From positions 25,086 through 89,085 of the forward strand of contig NZGS01000008.1 of NCBI GenBank assembly GCA_002690995.1: 64,000 bases of DNA, given 5' to 3'. The notes under the pieces were generated by a model. It did not search any database. It saw only the letters and a program-made list of their open reading frames with translations, and was not told where the DNA came from. Below, in pieces: positions 39,549 to 47,893 of the stretch (position 1 is the stretch's first letter; each line of letters begins with the position of its first letter). A program made the translations under genes and the position numbers. This stretch comes from Rhodospirillaceae bacterium (lineage in GTDB: Bacteria; Pseudomonadota; Alphaproteobacteria; Thalassobaculales; Thalassobaculaceae).

Positions 39549-39617
39549 AGATCAAAATGCTTATGCTCTATAACAGAATCACTTTGAGGAACGTTTCAAG
39601 TATCTATATCAAATCTC

Positions 39618-39878
39618 TTACTCGGAACACCACTCGGAGATCCGTGGTTTAAGCCAAGTTTTTTTAGATGCCTCAATGAAAGCCGCCCCTAGTAAATACC
39701 CAATGCCTTCCGCATGGCCATCGGCCCCCAACCAATGCTTAAGTTTCTTTATTTTCGGTCCAAACTGTCAACCTGCAGTACAGCAAATTTTCTCCAAAAG
39801 GTGTCCATGCACGCAAGTCCTATGCAAAGAATGGGAGTCGGTTTCAATAAAGCTTGAGTCTGACTTTTCGCAATTTTT
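39618..39878 (-). pseudogene. Leftward gene remnant interrupted by an in-frame TGA
   Basis: One frame is open from 39878 down to a stop at 39618-39620 except for a TGA at 39768-39770. Before it the frame reads FIETDSHSLHRTCVHGHLLEK then ICCTAG; after it come QFGPKIKKLKHWLGADGHAEG and IGYLLGAAFIEASKKTWL. The composition looks protein-like on both sides (Cys/His cluster, then an alternating hydrophobic helix), and the join AG-stop-QFGPK suggests a mutated Cys or Trp codon. No canonical start is visible. I do not recognise the family. Confidence 0.35.
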
Positions 39879-40033
39879 TTATTAATATCAAGGGTACGCT
39901 ATTAACGAATTGGTTTCAGGGTTTCTGGCCACCTCTTTGTGAGGTATTCGAATACTCTCTGCCTAAATAAAATTACTTTAATTTTTCCATTTTGTGCGCG
40001 ATCAATAATCATAAAACCTCAGGCCCAACACGA

Positions 40034-40849
40034 TTACCGATCAGGCAGTGACTGGCTAAGAACTCCACCGACCCTTATAGCCTGGATATTCGTTGCCAAT
40101 CCCGTCCTATCGTCACTGGTTACAATAGCACCACAAATAGTGGCTTCGCCATCCGCTGGTTCCAGACGTGGGCCCGGAAGTTTAGATACAAATCTCTTTA
40201 ATGGTGCGTCTTTTTTCATCCCAATGACTGAGTCGTAATCTCCACACATTCCAACATCAGTCTGATAAGCCGTACCCGCAGCAAGAACCATCTGATCAGC
40301 AGTGGGAACATGTGTATGTGTCCCGAGTATGGCCGTTACACGTCCATCAAAATTATGCCCAAACGCCATCTTTTCACTTGTAGCTTCACCATGAATGTCT
40401 ATGAAAATAAAATCTGCGCCGCCTGCCAATGGACTATCCTCGATTATAAGTTCTATTGCCTGAAAAGGATCATCTAATGGGTCCATAAATAATCTGAGCA
40501 TTACGTTTACAACTAGGATACGGCGGCCATCGATTGTTTGAAACAGACCAGCCCCGTTACCTGGCGTGTTTTTCGGGTAATTAATTGGTCGGAGTATACG
40601 AGGCTCTCGATCAAGATATTCTAGGATGTTTCGTTGGTCCCAAACATGGTTTCCAGTCGTAATTACATCTACACCGGAAGCAAAAAGGTTATTAGCTATT
40701 TCTATATTTATACCAAATCCGCCAGCCGCGTTTTCCCCATTCACGACAACAAAATCAGGCTCAAGAGACTTTTTTAATTCGGGCAACTTCTCCATCACAG
40801 CTACGCGGCCGGTCTGGCCAACGATATCCCCAAGAAACATTAAACGCAT
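40034..40849 (-). CDS. YmdB-type metallophosphoesterase (TIGR00282 family)
   Basis: A 271-residue phosphodiesterase of the YmdB family. Metal-binding motifs are at the N-terminus (LMFLGDIVGQTGR), VNGENAAGGFG, TGNHVWDQ, IDIHGEATSEK and ILGTHTHVPTAD. Bacillus YmdB hydrolyses 2',3'-cyclic nucleotides and affects biofilm formation; the physiological role in Alphaproteobacteria is unknown. The start ATG overlaps the last base of the ygfA stop, so the two genes are coupled. Confidence 0.9.
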   Translation of the reverse strand: MRLMFLGDIVGQTGRVAVMEKLPELKKSLEPDFVVVNGENAAGGFGINIEIANNLFASGVDVITTGNHVWDQRNILEYLDREPRILRPINYPKNTPGNGAGLFQTIDGRRILVVNVMLRLFMDPLDDPFQAIELIIEDSPLAGGADFIFIDIHGEATSEKMAFGHNFDGRVTAILGTHTHVPTADQMVLAAGTAYQTDVGMCGDYDSVIGMKKDAPLKRFVSKLPGPRLEPADGEATICGAIVTSDDRTGLATNIQAIRVGGVLSQSLPDR

Positions 40850-41505
40850 CAGTATTTTTCCTCTTTTTGTATTACTCTTTTTTCTGTGAGAACGGCATCT
40901 AACTGGAAATCAGAGTTTTCTTTTGGTACAGCATCAAATTCTTGAACATCATAAGCAACTCCAATCGTAAAAATCTCTCTCTTTTTCGCTAGCTGACTTA
41001 GTGTAGTGTCATAATAACCCCCCCCGTAACCCAATCGAAATCTTTCTGTGTCGAAAGCTAACAAGGGTACCAAAATCCAATCGGGTTCCATCACAGCCGC
41101 ATTTGCTGTCAAAACAGACGTTTTATAGCTTCCCTTAGTCATCTGAGCTTCCGGCGTCCATTTTCTGAATAAAAGCATCTTACTCGGAGCTACTACCTCT
41201 GGAAGAACAATATCAAAGCCAGCCCGATATAATTTCGCAATAAGAGGTCGGACATCAATTTCGCTCTTTATTGGCCAAAAGACGGCAATCACCTTAGGTC
41301 GTCCAGGAGACCAAGTCCTGAAGAAACGTTCAGCTAGTGCATCTGCTGCCTCAGCAGCAGCCTCATTGCTAATTCTGTCCCTGATTGAGGTTGCCTTCTC
41401 GCGCAGTCTCTTTTTTAATTTCTGTATTTTCAAAATCTGTTCTGAACCAAAACCATAATTTTTGTTCGAATGGGGTCGAACGGAAGCCAAATCGACCGTT
41501 GGCAA
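40849..41505 (-). CDS. ygfA: 5-formyltetrahydrofolate cyclo-ligase (YgfA)
   Basis: A 218-residue enzyme that converts 5-formyl-THF to 5,10-methenyl-THF. Seen: KKRLREKATSIRDRI near residue 32, FWPIKSEIDVRPLI, the phosphate-binding LLAFDTERFRLGYGGGYYD (in pieces) and AYDVQEF. No ATG exists in the N-terminal region. The TTG at 41503-41505 has GAGG about 8 nt upstream and is my choice; it adds about 25 residues before the family core, and a TTG at 41431-41433 is the alternative. It directly follows the 6S RNA locus, a widely conserved arrangement. Confidence 0.9.
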   Translation of the reverse strand: MPTVDLASVRPHSNKNYGFGSEQILKIQKLKKRLREKATSIRDRISNEAAAEAADALAERFFRTWSPGRPKVIAVFWPIKSEIDVRPLIAKLYRAGFDIVLPEVVAPSKMLLFRKWTPEAQMTKGSYKTSVLTANAAVMEPDWILVPLLAFDTERFRLGYGGGYYDTTLSQLAKKREIFTIGVAYDVQEFDAVPKENSDFQLDAVLTEKRVIQKEEKY

Positions 41506-41648
41506 AGAGTATCCTCTGTGGCCTGTGAATACAGGTGGGTGCCACTATATCGAGGCCACGACCTCAACAGCGGTAGCTCCCAAAGGATTGATTATAGCCC
41601 CAGAGATATATCAACCTGTCGCATCGTCTAGCAACCGTCCAATCCAAA
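41506..41648 (-). ncRNA. ssrS: 6S RNA (position- and structure-based)
   Basis: The gap between zapA and ygfA is the standard proteobacterial position for 6S RNA, the RNA-polymerase-binding regulator. The leftward transcript can fold as a long interrupted helix: ACAGGT near its 5' third pairs with ACCTGT, GATATATC opposite GATATAG, and a central region with CTCTGGGGC and GGGAGC flanks a bubble as expected. Further pairing GTGGCC/GGCCAC is possible. Ends are approximate. The 3' end abuts the ygfA TTG start. Confidence 0.7.
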
Positions 41649-41649
41649 T

Positions 41650-41970
41650 CTACGCTCGTTCGACCTGGTCAGCAATATTTTCTATTCTTTTTGTTATTTC
41701 TTGCAGAGCGAGTACCGTATCTTGCTGATTGGTATTATCCTCTAATTCTTGCGAGGAACCCGCTTCATTTTTCAAATCGACTAACTCGTCAGCTATAATC
41801 AATGCTGCCATCACCAATAGGCGATTGCTGCCCACCTGGCCTATTTGATTAACTAAATCTATAACCTTTTCATCAACCATGGCCGCTAGGTCAACTAATC
41901 GGTCTTCTTGCCCGTCCTCACAAGCTATTCGGTAAGACTGTCCATTAACTGAAACATCAACCTGAGCCAA
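41650..41970 (-). CDS. zapA: Cell-division protein ZapA
   Basis: A 106-residue ZapA: N-terminal globular part (VDVSVNGQSYRIACEDGQED) and a C-terminal coiled coil (VMAALIIADELVDLKNEA). It crosslinks FtsZ filaments at the Z-ring. It lies 3 nt after the small coiled-coil gene and directly before the 6S RNA, the arrangement seen in most Alphaproteobacteria. Confidence 0.92.
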   Translation of the reverse strand: MAQVDVSVNGQSYRIACEDGQEDRLVDLAAMVDEKVIDLVNQIGQVGSNRLLVMAALIIADELVDLKNEAGSSQELEDNTNQQDTVLALQEITKRIENIADQVERA

Positions 41971-41973
41971 CGA

Positions 41974-42195
41974 TCAATCCTCCGCAAGATTTATCAATTT
42001 GCTTACAATGCTATCTAAGGAATTTTTTACGCTTAACATTGCCTCTTCCAATTCATGTTGTCTAGACAAAGCAGCTTTCAACTCATCAGTTTGTTGTAAT
42101 TGCTCCACACTACGAACTGTTCGCGATTGCATTTTCTGCTCAAGTTCTAGAACAACTTGCTTGAGACTATTAACAGCTTCATCAACAACAGTCAT
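41974..42195 (-). CDS. DUF4164-type short coiled-coil protein
   Basis: A 73-residue protein that is coiled coil over nearly its full length (AVNSLKQVVLELEQKMQSRT, LKAALSRQHELEEAMLSVKN). In Alphaproteobacteria, short proteins of this type (DUF4164) regularly precede zapA. By position it may help ZapA in the way ZapB does in E. coli, but that is inference. The ATG at 42195 is the first gene leftward of a 211-nt divergent promoter region shared with tkt. Confidence 0.8.
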   Translation of the reverse strand: MTVVDEAVNSLKQVVLELEQKMQSRTVRSVEQLQQTDELKAALSRQHELEEAMLSVKNSLDSIVSKLINLAED

Positions 42196-42302
42196 TTCTA
42201 GCTTTCCCGGTTACGCTTCTTGTTTAAATGCTTTTCTTGGATTATGTAGAAAATAGTCTTATCGTCAACCAAGTGTTCGAAAAGAATTCGACTTATCAAG
42301 AT

Positions 42303-42353
42303 GGACAATGCGGACTAATTGCATTATTCAAAATGCATTATACGACCTTGTCC
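42303..42353. promoter_or_regulatory. Nested dyad in the divergent tkt promoter region
   Basis: Outer arms GGACAA (42303-42308) and TTGTCC (42348-42353) and inner arms TGCATT (42320-42325) and AATGCA (42332-42337) share practically the same centre (42328). The element is 54 nt upstream of the tkt GTG. Two concentric half-site pairs suggest an operator bound by a dimer or tetramer; it could control tkt-gap and the leftward coiled-coil/zapA unit. Confidence 0.45.
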
Positions 42354-42406
42354 CTATCGTCGATTAACTATCCTGAAAAACCCTTAGTAGAGGAGCGTCG
42401 CTAAAA

Positions 42407-44407
42407 GTGATCAATAAAAACTTAGATGCAAATACTTACTCTAAAATGGCAAATGCTATTAGGGTACTGACTATAGATGCAGTTGAAGCTGCAAACTCTG
42501 GGCACCCAGGCATGCCAATGGGCATGGCAGACGTTGCAACTCTTCTTTTTTCAGAATTTCTCAAATTCGACCCCAAAAACCCAAAATGGGTAGATAGAGA
42601 CAGATTTGTTTTGTCTGCAGGCCATGGCTCAATGCTTATATATGCGTTGCTATACCTTACTGGCTATTCGGATATTTCTTTAGACGAGATTAAAAACTTT
42701 AGGCAGTTTGGATCCAAAACTGCAGGCCATCCCGAATATGGAGAGGTTGATGGAGTAGAAACGACTACGGGCCCGCTTGGCCAGGGTTTTGCAAATGCTG
42801 TAGGGATGGCAATGGCTGAAAGGCAGCTGTCCGCTAAATTTAGCACGGAGATTGTGGATCATAATACATACTGTATCGTAGGAGACGGATGTCTTATGGA
42901 AGGTATAAGCCATGAAGCGGCTTCGTTGGCAGGGCATCAAAGGCTTGGGAAACTCATAGTTCTCTTTGATGACAATGGAATATCAATAGATGGATCAACC
43001 GACTTAACAGTATCTGACGATCATGTAGAACGATTTAAGGCGTATGGCTGGCACACAGCATCAGCTGATGGCCACGATTTTAACGCTATAAGATCGGTAA
43101 TTTCTCAGGCTAAGGATTCCTCAAAGCCATCTTTTTTAGCGTTCAAAACACAGATAGGCTTTGGCTCGCCAAACAAAGGTGGAACAGCAGCTTGCCATGG
43201 CGCTCCACTCGGCGCAGATGAAATCGAACTAGTAAGATCAACTTTAAATTGGTCTGAAGAACCGTTTGTGATACCTGAATCCATTTTTGTTGCTTGGAGA
43301 AAGTTAGGTGAAAAAGGAGGTAAAGAGGAGAAGGCATGGCGGGAGCGATTAAACCATTTAGAAAACGGACAAAAACAAAGTTTTAAAAACAATATTAAGG
43401 TAGAGCTAAACAGCAATGCCTTGCATGCTCTACAGAATTATAAAATTGAGCTCGTTAATGATAAACCAAATATTGCTACTAGAGTCGCTTCTCAAAAAAC
43501 ACTAGAAGTGCTCACACCGGTGATGCCATGCTTGATTGGGGGATCAGCAGATCTCTCTGGATCAAATAATACAAAAACTGGTGATCATCAGACATCAAGC
43601 AAAGACAACCCTACCGGCAACTACGTTCACTACGGAGTCAGAGAGCATGCTATGGCTGCAGCTATGAATGGCATGTCGCTTCACGGGGGCGTAATACCTT
43701 ATGGGGGTACTTTTTTAGTTTTTACTGATTATTGTAGACCATCCATACGACTTTCCGCACTTATGAAACTGAGGGTAATTTATGTCATGACCCACGACTC
43801 GATCGGACTGGGTGAGGACGGTCCAACCCATCAACCAGTTGAGCATTTAAGTGCTTTAAGGTCGATACCAAACCTCAATGTCTACCGACCTGCAGATGCT
43901 GTGGAAACCCTAGAGTGCTGGGAACATGCACTTAAGACCAGCCAAACCCCGTCTATCATTGCCCTCTCACGTCAAAACTTGCCGTTAGTCCGTCATGAAA
44001 ATGAAGCCGAAAACCTTTGCTCAAGGGGAGGCTACATAATAAAGCGGTCTTCGCAACAACATACAAAAGTTACTATTGTAGCAACGGGTTCTGAGGTATC
44101 TATTGCGTTGAACGCACAATCAAAACTAGAAAAAGACGATATCCCCACCTGTGTCGTGTCGATGCCATGCCTAGATATTTTCAACGCCCAGAACGAAAAG
44201 TACCAGGATTCAGTCATAACGCCTGAGTCAGATATAATTGTCGTCGAAGCTGGTGTTCAGCAAAGTTGGGACAAGTTGCTTGGTAAATCAGGCGCGTTCA
44301 TAGGGATGGATAGTTTTGGGGCGTCTGCGCCAGCTAAAGATCTATTCAATCATTATAAAATAACGGCCGAAGAAATAATAAAGGTCGCAACTAAAAAGTT
44401 TGTTTAG
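42407..44407 (+). CDS. tkt: Transketolase
   Basis: A 666-residue thiamine-diphosphate enzyme of the pentose-phosphate/Calvin pathways. Seen: AANSGHPGMPMGMADVA at the start, the ThDP motif GDGCLMEGISHEAASLAGH, DDNGISIDG, and in the C-terminal half GVREHAMAAAMNGMSLHGG and the donor-binding MTHDSIGLGEDGPTHQPVEH. The start is GTG at 42407-42409 with GAGGAG about 11 nt upstream. It precedes gap by 26 nt. No pgk follows, unlike many relatives. Confidence 0.96.
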   Translation: MINKNLDANTYSKMANAIRVLTIDAVEAANSGHPGMPMGMADVATLLFSEFLKFDPKNPKWVDRDRFVLSAGHGSMLIYALLYLTGYSDISLDEIKNFRQFGSKTAGHPEYGEVDGVETTTGPLGQGFANAVGMAMAERQLSAKFSTEIVDHNTYCIVGDGCLMEGISHEAASLAGHQRLGKLIVLFDDNGISIDGSTDLTVSDDHVERFKAYGWHTASADGHDFNAIRSVISQAKDSSKPSFLAFKTQIGFGSPNKGGTAACHGAPLGADEIELVRSTLNWSEEPFVIPESIFVAWRKLGEKGGKEEKAWRERLNHLENGQKQSFKNNIKVELNSNALHALQNYKIELVNDKPNIATRVASQKTLEVLTPVMPCLIGGSADLSGSNNTKTGDHQTSSKDNPTGNYVHYGVREHAMAAAMNGMSLHGGVIPYGGTFLVFTDYCRPSIRLSALMKLRVIYVMTHDSIGLGEDGPTHQPVEHLSALRSIPNLNVYRPADAVETLECWEHALKTSQTPSIIALSRQNLPLVRHENEAENLCSRGGYIIKRSSQQHTKVTIVATGSEVSIALNAQSKLEKDDIPTCVVSMPCLDIFNAQNEKYQDSVITPESDIIVVEAGVQQSWDKLLGKSGAFIGMDSFGASAPAKDLFNHYKITAEEIIKVATKKFV

Positions 44408-44433
44408 TCTTAGAAAGTTTTGGAGATTTAAGA

Positions 44434-45444
44434 ATGGCCACGAATATCGCTATTAATGGTTTTGGACGAATAGGTAGATTAGTCCTCCGGGCGATTTTTG
44501 AAAGCGGAAGAGAAGACCTTAGGGTAGTTGCAGTTAATGATTTAGGCACCGTTGCTACAAACGCGCATCTTCTCAAATGGGACAGTAATCACGGACGATT
44601 TCCCGGTGAAATTTCTGTACACGAAGATGCTATAGATATCGGTTTCGGTCCGATAAAGTTTACCTCAGAACGGGATCCCAAACAACTTCCCCATAAAGAA
44701 CTAGACGTGGATATCGTTATGGAGTGCACCGGCATATTTACAGATAGAGCCAGGGCTGCTCGGCATATCGAAGGAGGTGCAAAACGCGTTATAGTATCCG
44801 CACCGGCAAAAAATGCTGACATTACTGTCGTCTTTGGTGTTAATCACGACAAAATTAGAAAGGAACACGAGGTAATTTCGAGTGCTTCATGCACTACTAA
44901 TTGCTTAGTCCCAGTAGCGTACGTTCTAAATAATACCGTTGGAATAGAAACAGGTTATATGACCACCGTGCATTCCTATACCGGCGACCAACCAACACTC
45001 GATACGTTTCATGGTGATCTTCGTAGGGCACGCGGTGCTGCATCCTCAATGGTTCCAACATCGACCGGAGCAGCTAAAGCTGTCGGATTGGTCTTACCTG
45101 AACTAGCGGGCAAACTGGACGGTGCTGCCATTCGCGTCCCAACATCCAATGTTAGCTTAATTGATTTAAAATTTATGCCTAAACGGCCTACTAATGTAAA
45201 AGAAATAAACTCAGCAATGATTGAGGCTGCCACCAATGGCCCACTGAGGGGCATACTCGGGATAAACGATGAGCCTCTAGTGTCAATTGATTTTAACCAT
45301 AATTCGAATAGTTCCACTTTCGACCTAAACCAAACACAGGTGCTTGATGGCGGGCTAGTTCGAGTTCTCGCTTGGTACGATAATGAGTGGGGGTTTTCCA
45401 CAAGGATGTCAGACACGGCAGCTTTCCTAGCTGATATGTTGTAA
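44434..45444 (+). CDS. gap: Glyceraldehyde-3-phosphate dehydrogenase
   Basis: A 336-residue GAPDH with the NAD-binding AINGFGRIGRLVLRA, the catalytic Cys153 in SASCTTNCLVP, HSYTGDQPTLD and the C-terminal WYDNEWGFSTRM. It interconverts glyceraldehyde-3-phosphate and 1,3-bisphosphoglycerate. It is probably co-transcribed with tkt. The next gene, efp, begins 102 nt later. Confidence 0.96.
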   Translation: MATNIAINGFGRIGRLVLRAIFESGREDLRVVAVNDLGTVATNAHLLKWDSNHGRFPGEISVHEDAIDIGFGPIKFTSERDPKQLPHKELDVDIVMECTGIFTDRARAARHIEGGAKRVIVSAPAKNADITVVFGVNHDKIRKEHEVISSASCTTNCLVPVAYVLNNTVGIETGYMTTVHSYTGDQPTLDTFHGDLRRARGAASSMVPTSTGAAKAVGLVLPELAGKLDGAAIRVPTSNVSLIDLKFMPKRPTNVKEINSAMIEAATNGPLRGILGINDEPLVSIDFNHNSNSSTFDLNQTQVLDGGLVRVLAWYDNEWGFSTRMSDTAAFLADML

Positions 45445-45546
45445 AACCGCAGATTCTCCAAAACGGCCATAGACACTCTAGGGGATCAACTGTTAGAAGA
45501 CAAAAATGAAACGATTTTCTTTTGAAAATTAATTGAAGGCATAGAC

Positions 45547-46113
45547 ATGAAAATCAACGGTAATGCTGTACGGGTTGGCAACGTCATAGAACATAATGGG
45601 CGATTATGGGTTACAGTTAAGACTCAAGCGGTAAAACCTGGAAAAGGCGGCGCATTTAACCAAGTTGAGCTAAAAGACTTGCGCAACGGAAGTAAATTAA
45701 ACGAGAGATTTAGAGCTGATGAACAAGTTGAACGCGTACGTTTAGATCAACAAAAGGCTCAGTTTTTATTTCGAGATGACAATATCTTAACTTTCATGGA
45801 TGCAGAGACTTATGAGCAATTAGAAATAGATGTTTCAATTCTCGGAGATCAAGCCACTTTCCTTCAAGATGGAATGGAGGTTATGATCGAGTCATATGAC
45901 GGCGATCCCTTGTCTGTAGTTTTGCCAGATACGGCGGCTTATGAAGTGGTTGAAGCTGATGCAGTCGTAAAGGGCCAGACAGCATCTTCCTCATATAAGC
46001 CTGCTGTGTTAGAAAATGGTGCCAAAATTATGGTCCCACCCCACATTGAGGCTGGTACCCGTGTGATAATTAAGCCCGAAGATGGTTCATACGTAGAACG
46101 GGCCAAAGACTAA
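45547..46113 (+). CDS. efp: Elongation factor P
   Basis: A 188-residue three-domain EF-P ([20 protein letters not shown], then two OB-like domains ending in [10 protein letters not shown]). The modification loop reads KPGKGGAF, with the lysine that is beta-lysylated or otherwise modified in other species (KPGKGGA is the lysine-type loop). It relieves stalling at polyproline. An epmA/epmB pair is not in the window. Confidence 0.95.
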   Translation: MKINGNAVRVGNVIEHNGRLWVTVKTQAVKPGKGGAFNQVELKDLRNGSKLNERFRADEQVERVRLDQQKAQFLFRDDNILTFMDAETYEQLEIDVSILGDQATFLQDGMEVMIESYDGDPLSVVLPDTAAYEVVEADAVVKGQTASSSYKPAVLENGAKIMVPPHIEAGTRVIIKPEDGSYVERAKD

Positions 46114-46140
46114 CCCTTTGATAAACTTGATGGAGAGCCA

Positions 46141-46917
46141 ATGGCAACGCGAACGGCGATAATTAATGTCATGGCCAAAGCATGCTACAAAGCCTCTCGG
46201 AATCTACTGAGAGACTTTGGCGAAGTTGAACAACTTCAAACTTCTCGCAAGGGCCCAGAAAACTTTGTCAAGACCGCTGATGAAAAGTCTAAACGAAAAT
46301 TACTTGACGAGTTATGTTTTGCTCGGCCCGACTATGGAATAATCGTAAAAGGTGGAGGATTAACAAAGAGTAACGACCCAAAAAATAGAATTTGGATCGT
46401 CGATTCTTTGAACGGGTCAAAAAATTTTTCACATGGAATACCTCACTGGGCAGTTTCTATAGCCTTAGAAGAAGATCAGCAAATTGTAGCTAGTGTGATC
46501 TACGACGCGACAAGGGACGAGCTCTTTTGGAGCGAGAAAGGTTTGGGAGCGTATTTAAATGATACACGCCTACGAGTTTCTGAAAGACGGCACTTATCAA
46601 CATGTTTTTTAAGCGTAGACCATATTTACGACAGTAGAAGCTCAGGCATTCCTGAAAAACTTTTGTGTACTGTGAACAGCACAAGAAACTTCGGTTCAGA
46701 GGCACTAGATCTAGCGTATGTGGCGGCGGGTCGTATTGACGCTTCGTTGCAGAGTGATGCAAGATTGTGGGAAATCGCCGCTGGAATTCTTATGGTTAGA
46801 GAGGCTGGAGGTTATGTAACTGACTCATCTGGAAAACCAAAGATATCTAAAGATAGTGCAATAATTTCAGCAAATACCCATATTCATCATGAATTATTGA
46901 AAATTTTGCGGCTATAA
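46141..46917 (+). CDS. SuhB-like inositol-monophosphatase homologue lacking metal ligands
   Basis: The 258-residue protein aligns along its whole length with SuhB/IMPase, including NFVKTADEKS, WIVDSLNGSKNF, PHWAVSIALE, EALDLAYVAAGRID and AAGILMVREAGG. However, the first metal-binding glutamate of the usual GEE/TEE motif is Lys70 (IIVKGGG), the second aspartate of D-x2-D-G-T is Asn91 with Ser93 for Thr, and the aspartate of the PWD motif is Glu211 (LWEIAAG). Asp88 is kept. Phosphatase activity is therefore doubtful. It follows efp by 27 nt. E. coli SuhB has a non-enzymatic role in rRNA antitermination, which would not need these residues. Confidence 0.85.
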   Translation: MATRTAIINVMAKACYKASRNLLRDFGEVEQLQTSRKGPENFVKTADEKSKRKLLDELCFARPDYGIIVKGGGLTKSNDPKNRIWIVDSLNGSKNFSHGIPHWAVSIALEEDQQIVASVIYDATRDELFWSEKGLGAYLNDTRLRVSERRHLSTCFLSVDHIYDSRSSGIPEKLLCTVNSTRNFGSEALDLAYVAAGRIDASLQSDARLWEIAAGILMVREAGGYVTDSSGKPKISKDSAIISANTHIHHELLKILRL

Positions 46918-47027
46918 AAAAGTACTTTTTTGAAAAACTGTTTTCACTAAACCCTACTTCAAGTTGATGAAACCGATCTGATTATATAGTTTATACGCTA
47001 TTGGCATGAACTTTTGGGAGGTCAACT

Positions 47028-47852
47028 ATGAAAGAGAAAATATCGATGCAACTCCAGATCCCGTTGGCATTGGTAATTGTTACTCTTTTGCCAATCTTCT
47101 CAGCGCAGGCTTTTTCTGATGATACGACGACAACAATAGGGCGCCAGATACAATCAGAAGTTGAAATTAACTTAGAGGTTCTAAACCGCCTACCTTCAAA
47201 TGACCTATCACTGGGCACCGTAAAAATTGGAAAGCCAAAAAAGAATTTTACGCCAGCTCAAGAAACAAAAGATACTGGGTCCAAGATTAACAAAACAACG
47301 AGCACCAGTAATATAGGAGCCATAACTTCCCCAACCAAGCCAATAATCTCTCTTTCCCAAACACCGAATTTTGTGCCTCCTAAAAAGAACACTCCAATAA
47401 GTGTCCCAAAAAAACCGACCGTCGAGTTAAAAAAAACCTATAAAGAAAAAGTTTCGCGGCCCAAGAAAAGAATAAGCGTTGCCAGTAAATCAAGGAGCAA
47501 AGTAAAAAAGATAAAATCTGCAAGCTCGTTTAAATCTGATAATCGGGGGAAATTGGCAATAATCTTCCAAGGTGAAAACGTACAACTTACAGATACTGAG
47601 CAAGAAAAGTTAGATAAGGTGGCCATCAAATTACTAGATGAACCGGATCAGCGTCTCCAACTTGTTGCTTATGCAACGACAGCCTCAGAAAATGCAAGCG
47701 TTGCTCGGAGATTATCCCTTCTCAGGGCTCTAGAAATTAGAAATATACTTATACAAAAGGGTGTTTCCGCAACAACAATGAGCGTCAGAGCTTTGGGAGA
47801 TAGAGTAAAATCTGATCCGACTGACAGAGTTGACATAATTCTGACAAAATAA
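47028..47852 (+). CDS. Periplasmic OmpA-domain protein with a basic linker
   Basis: The 274-residue product has a signal peptide (hydrophobic residues about 9-26, ending SAQA), a Lys/Ser/Thr/Pro-rich linker (about 65-170) and a C-terminal OmpA/MotB-type domain (GKLAIIFQGENVQLTDTEQ, ASVARRLSLLRALEIRNILI, RVDIILTK). It is expected to touch peptidoglycan. The next two genes encode MotA-like and MotB-like proteins in the same direction (gaps 41 and 19 nt), so it is likely a partner of that motor. Function unknown. Confidence 0.8.
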   Translation: MKEKISMQLQIPLALVIVTLLPIFSAQAFSDDTTTTIGRQIQSEVEINLEVLNRLPSNDLSLGTVKIGKPKKNFTPAQETKDTGSKINKTTSTSNIGAITSPTKPIISLSQTPNFVPPKKNTPISVPKKPTVELKKTYKEKVSRPKKRISVASKSRSKVKKIKSASSFKSDNRGKLAIIFQGENVQLTDTEQEKLDKVAIKLLDEPDQRLQLVAYATTASENASVARRLSLLRALEIRNILIQKGVSATTMSVRALGDRVKSDPTDRVDIILTK

Positions 47853-47893
47853 AAGGTTAAGATTTTTAAAAGCTCTTTTTTGAGAGGTCCAAA

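Larger units (their letters stand above)
39235..40033. other. Non-coding stretch with decayed gene pieces
   Basis: This 0.8-kb gap holds no intact gene. It contains a rightward PIN-domain-like piece (39393-39548), a leftward piece interrupted by an in-frame TGA (39618-39878), a 6-bp stem pair (TTGGTG 39397-39402, CACCAA 39425-39430), and a perfect 12-bp palindrome GTATTCGAATAC at 39944-39955 next to a small ACCTC/GAGGT hairpin. The yebC promoter should lie near 39235-39330, but I cannot place it with confidence. Confidence 0.5.

Noticed and set aside
39676-39885. Rightward open frame of 69 codons in the yebC upstream gap
   Set aside because: Pro/Cys-rich composition without a ribosome-binding site, and it lies opposite the more protein-like leftward remnant.
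46916-46931. 16-bp palindrome AAAAAAGTACTTTTTT at the suhB-like stop
   Set aside because: It is almost only A/T, overlaps the stop codon and has a 4-nt GTAC centre; too weak to call a terminator or a site.
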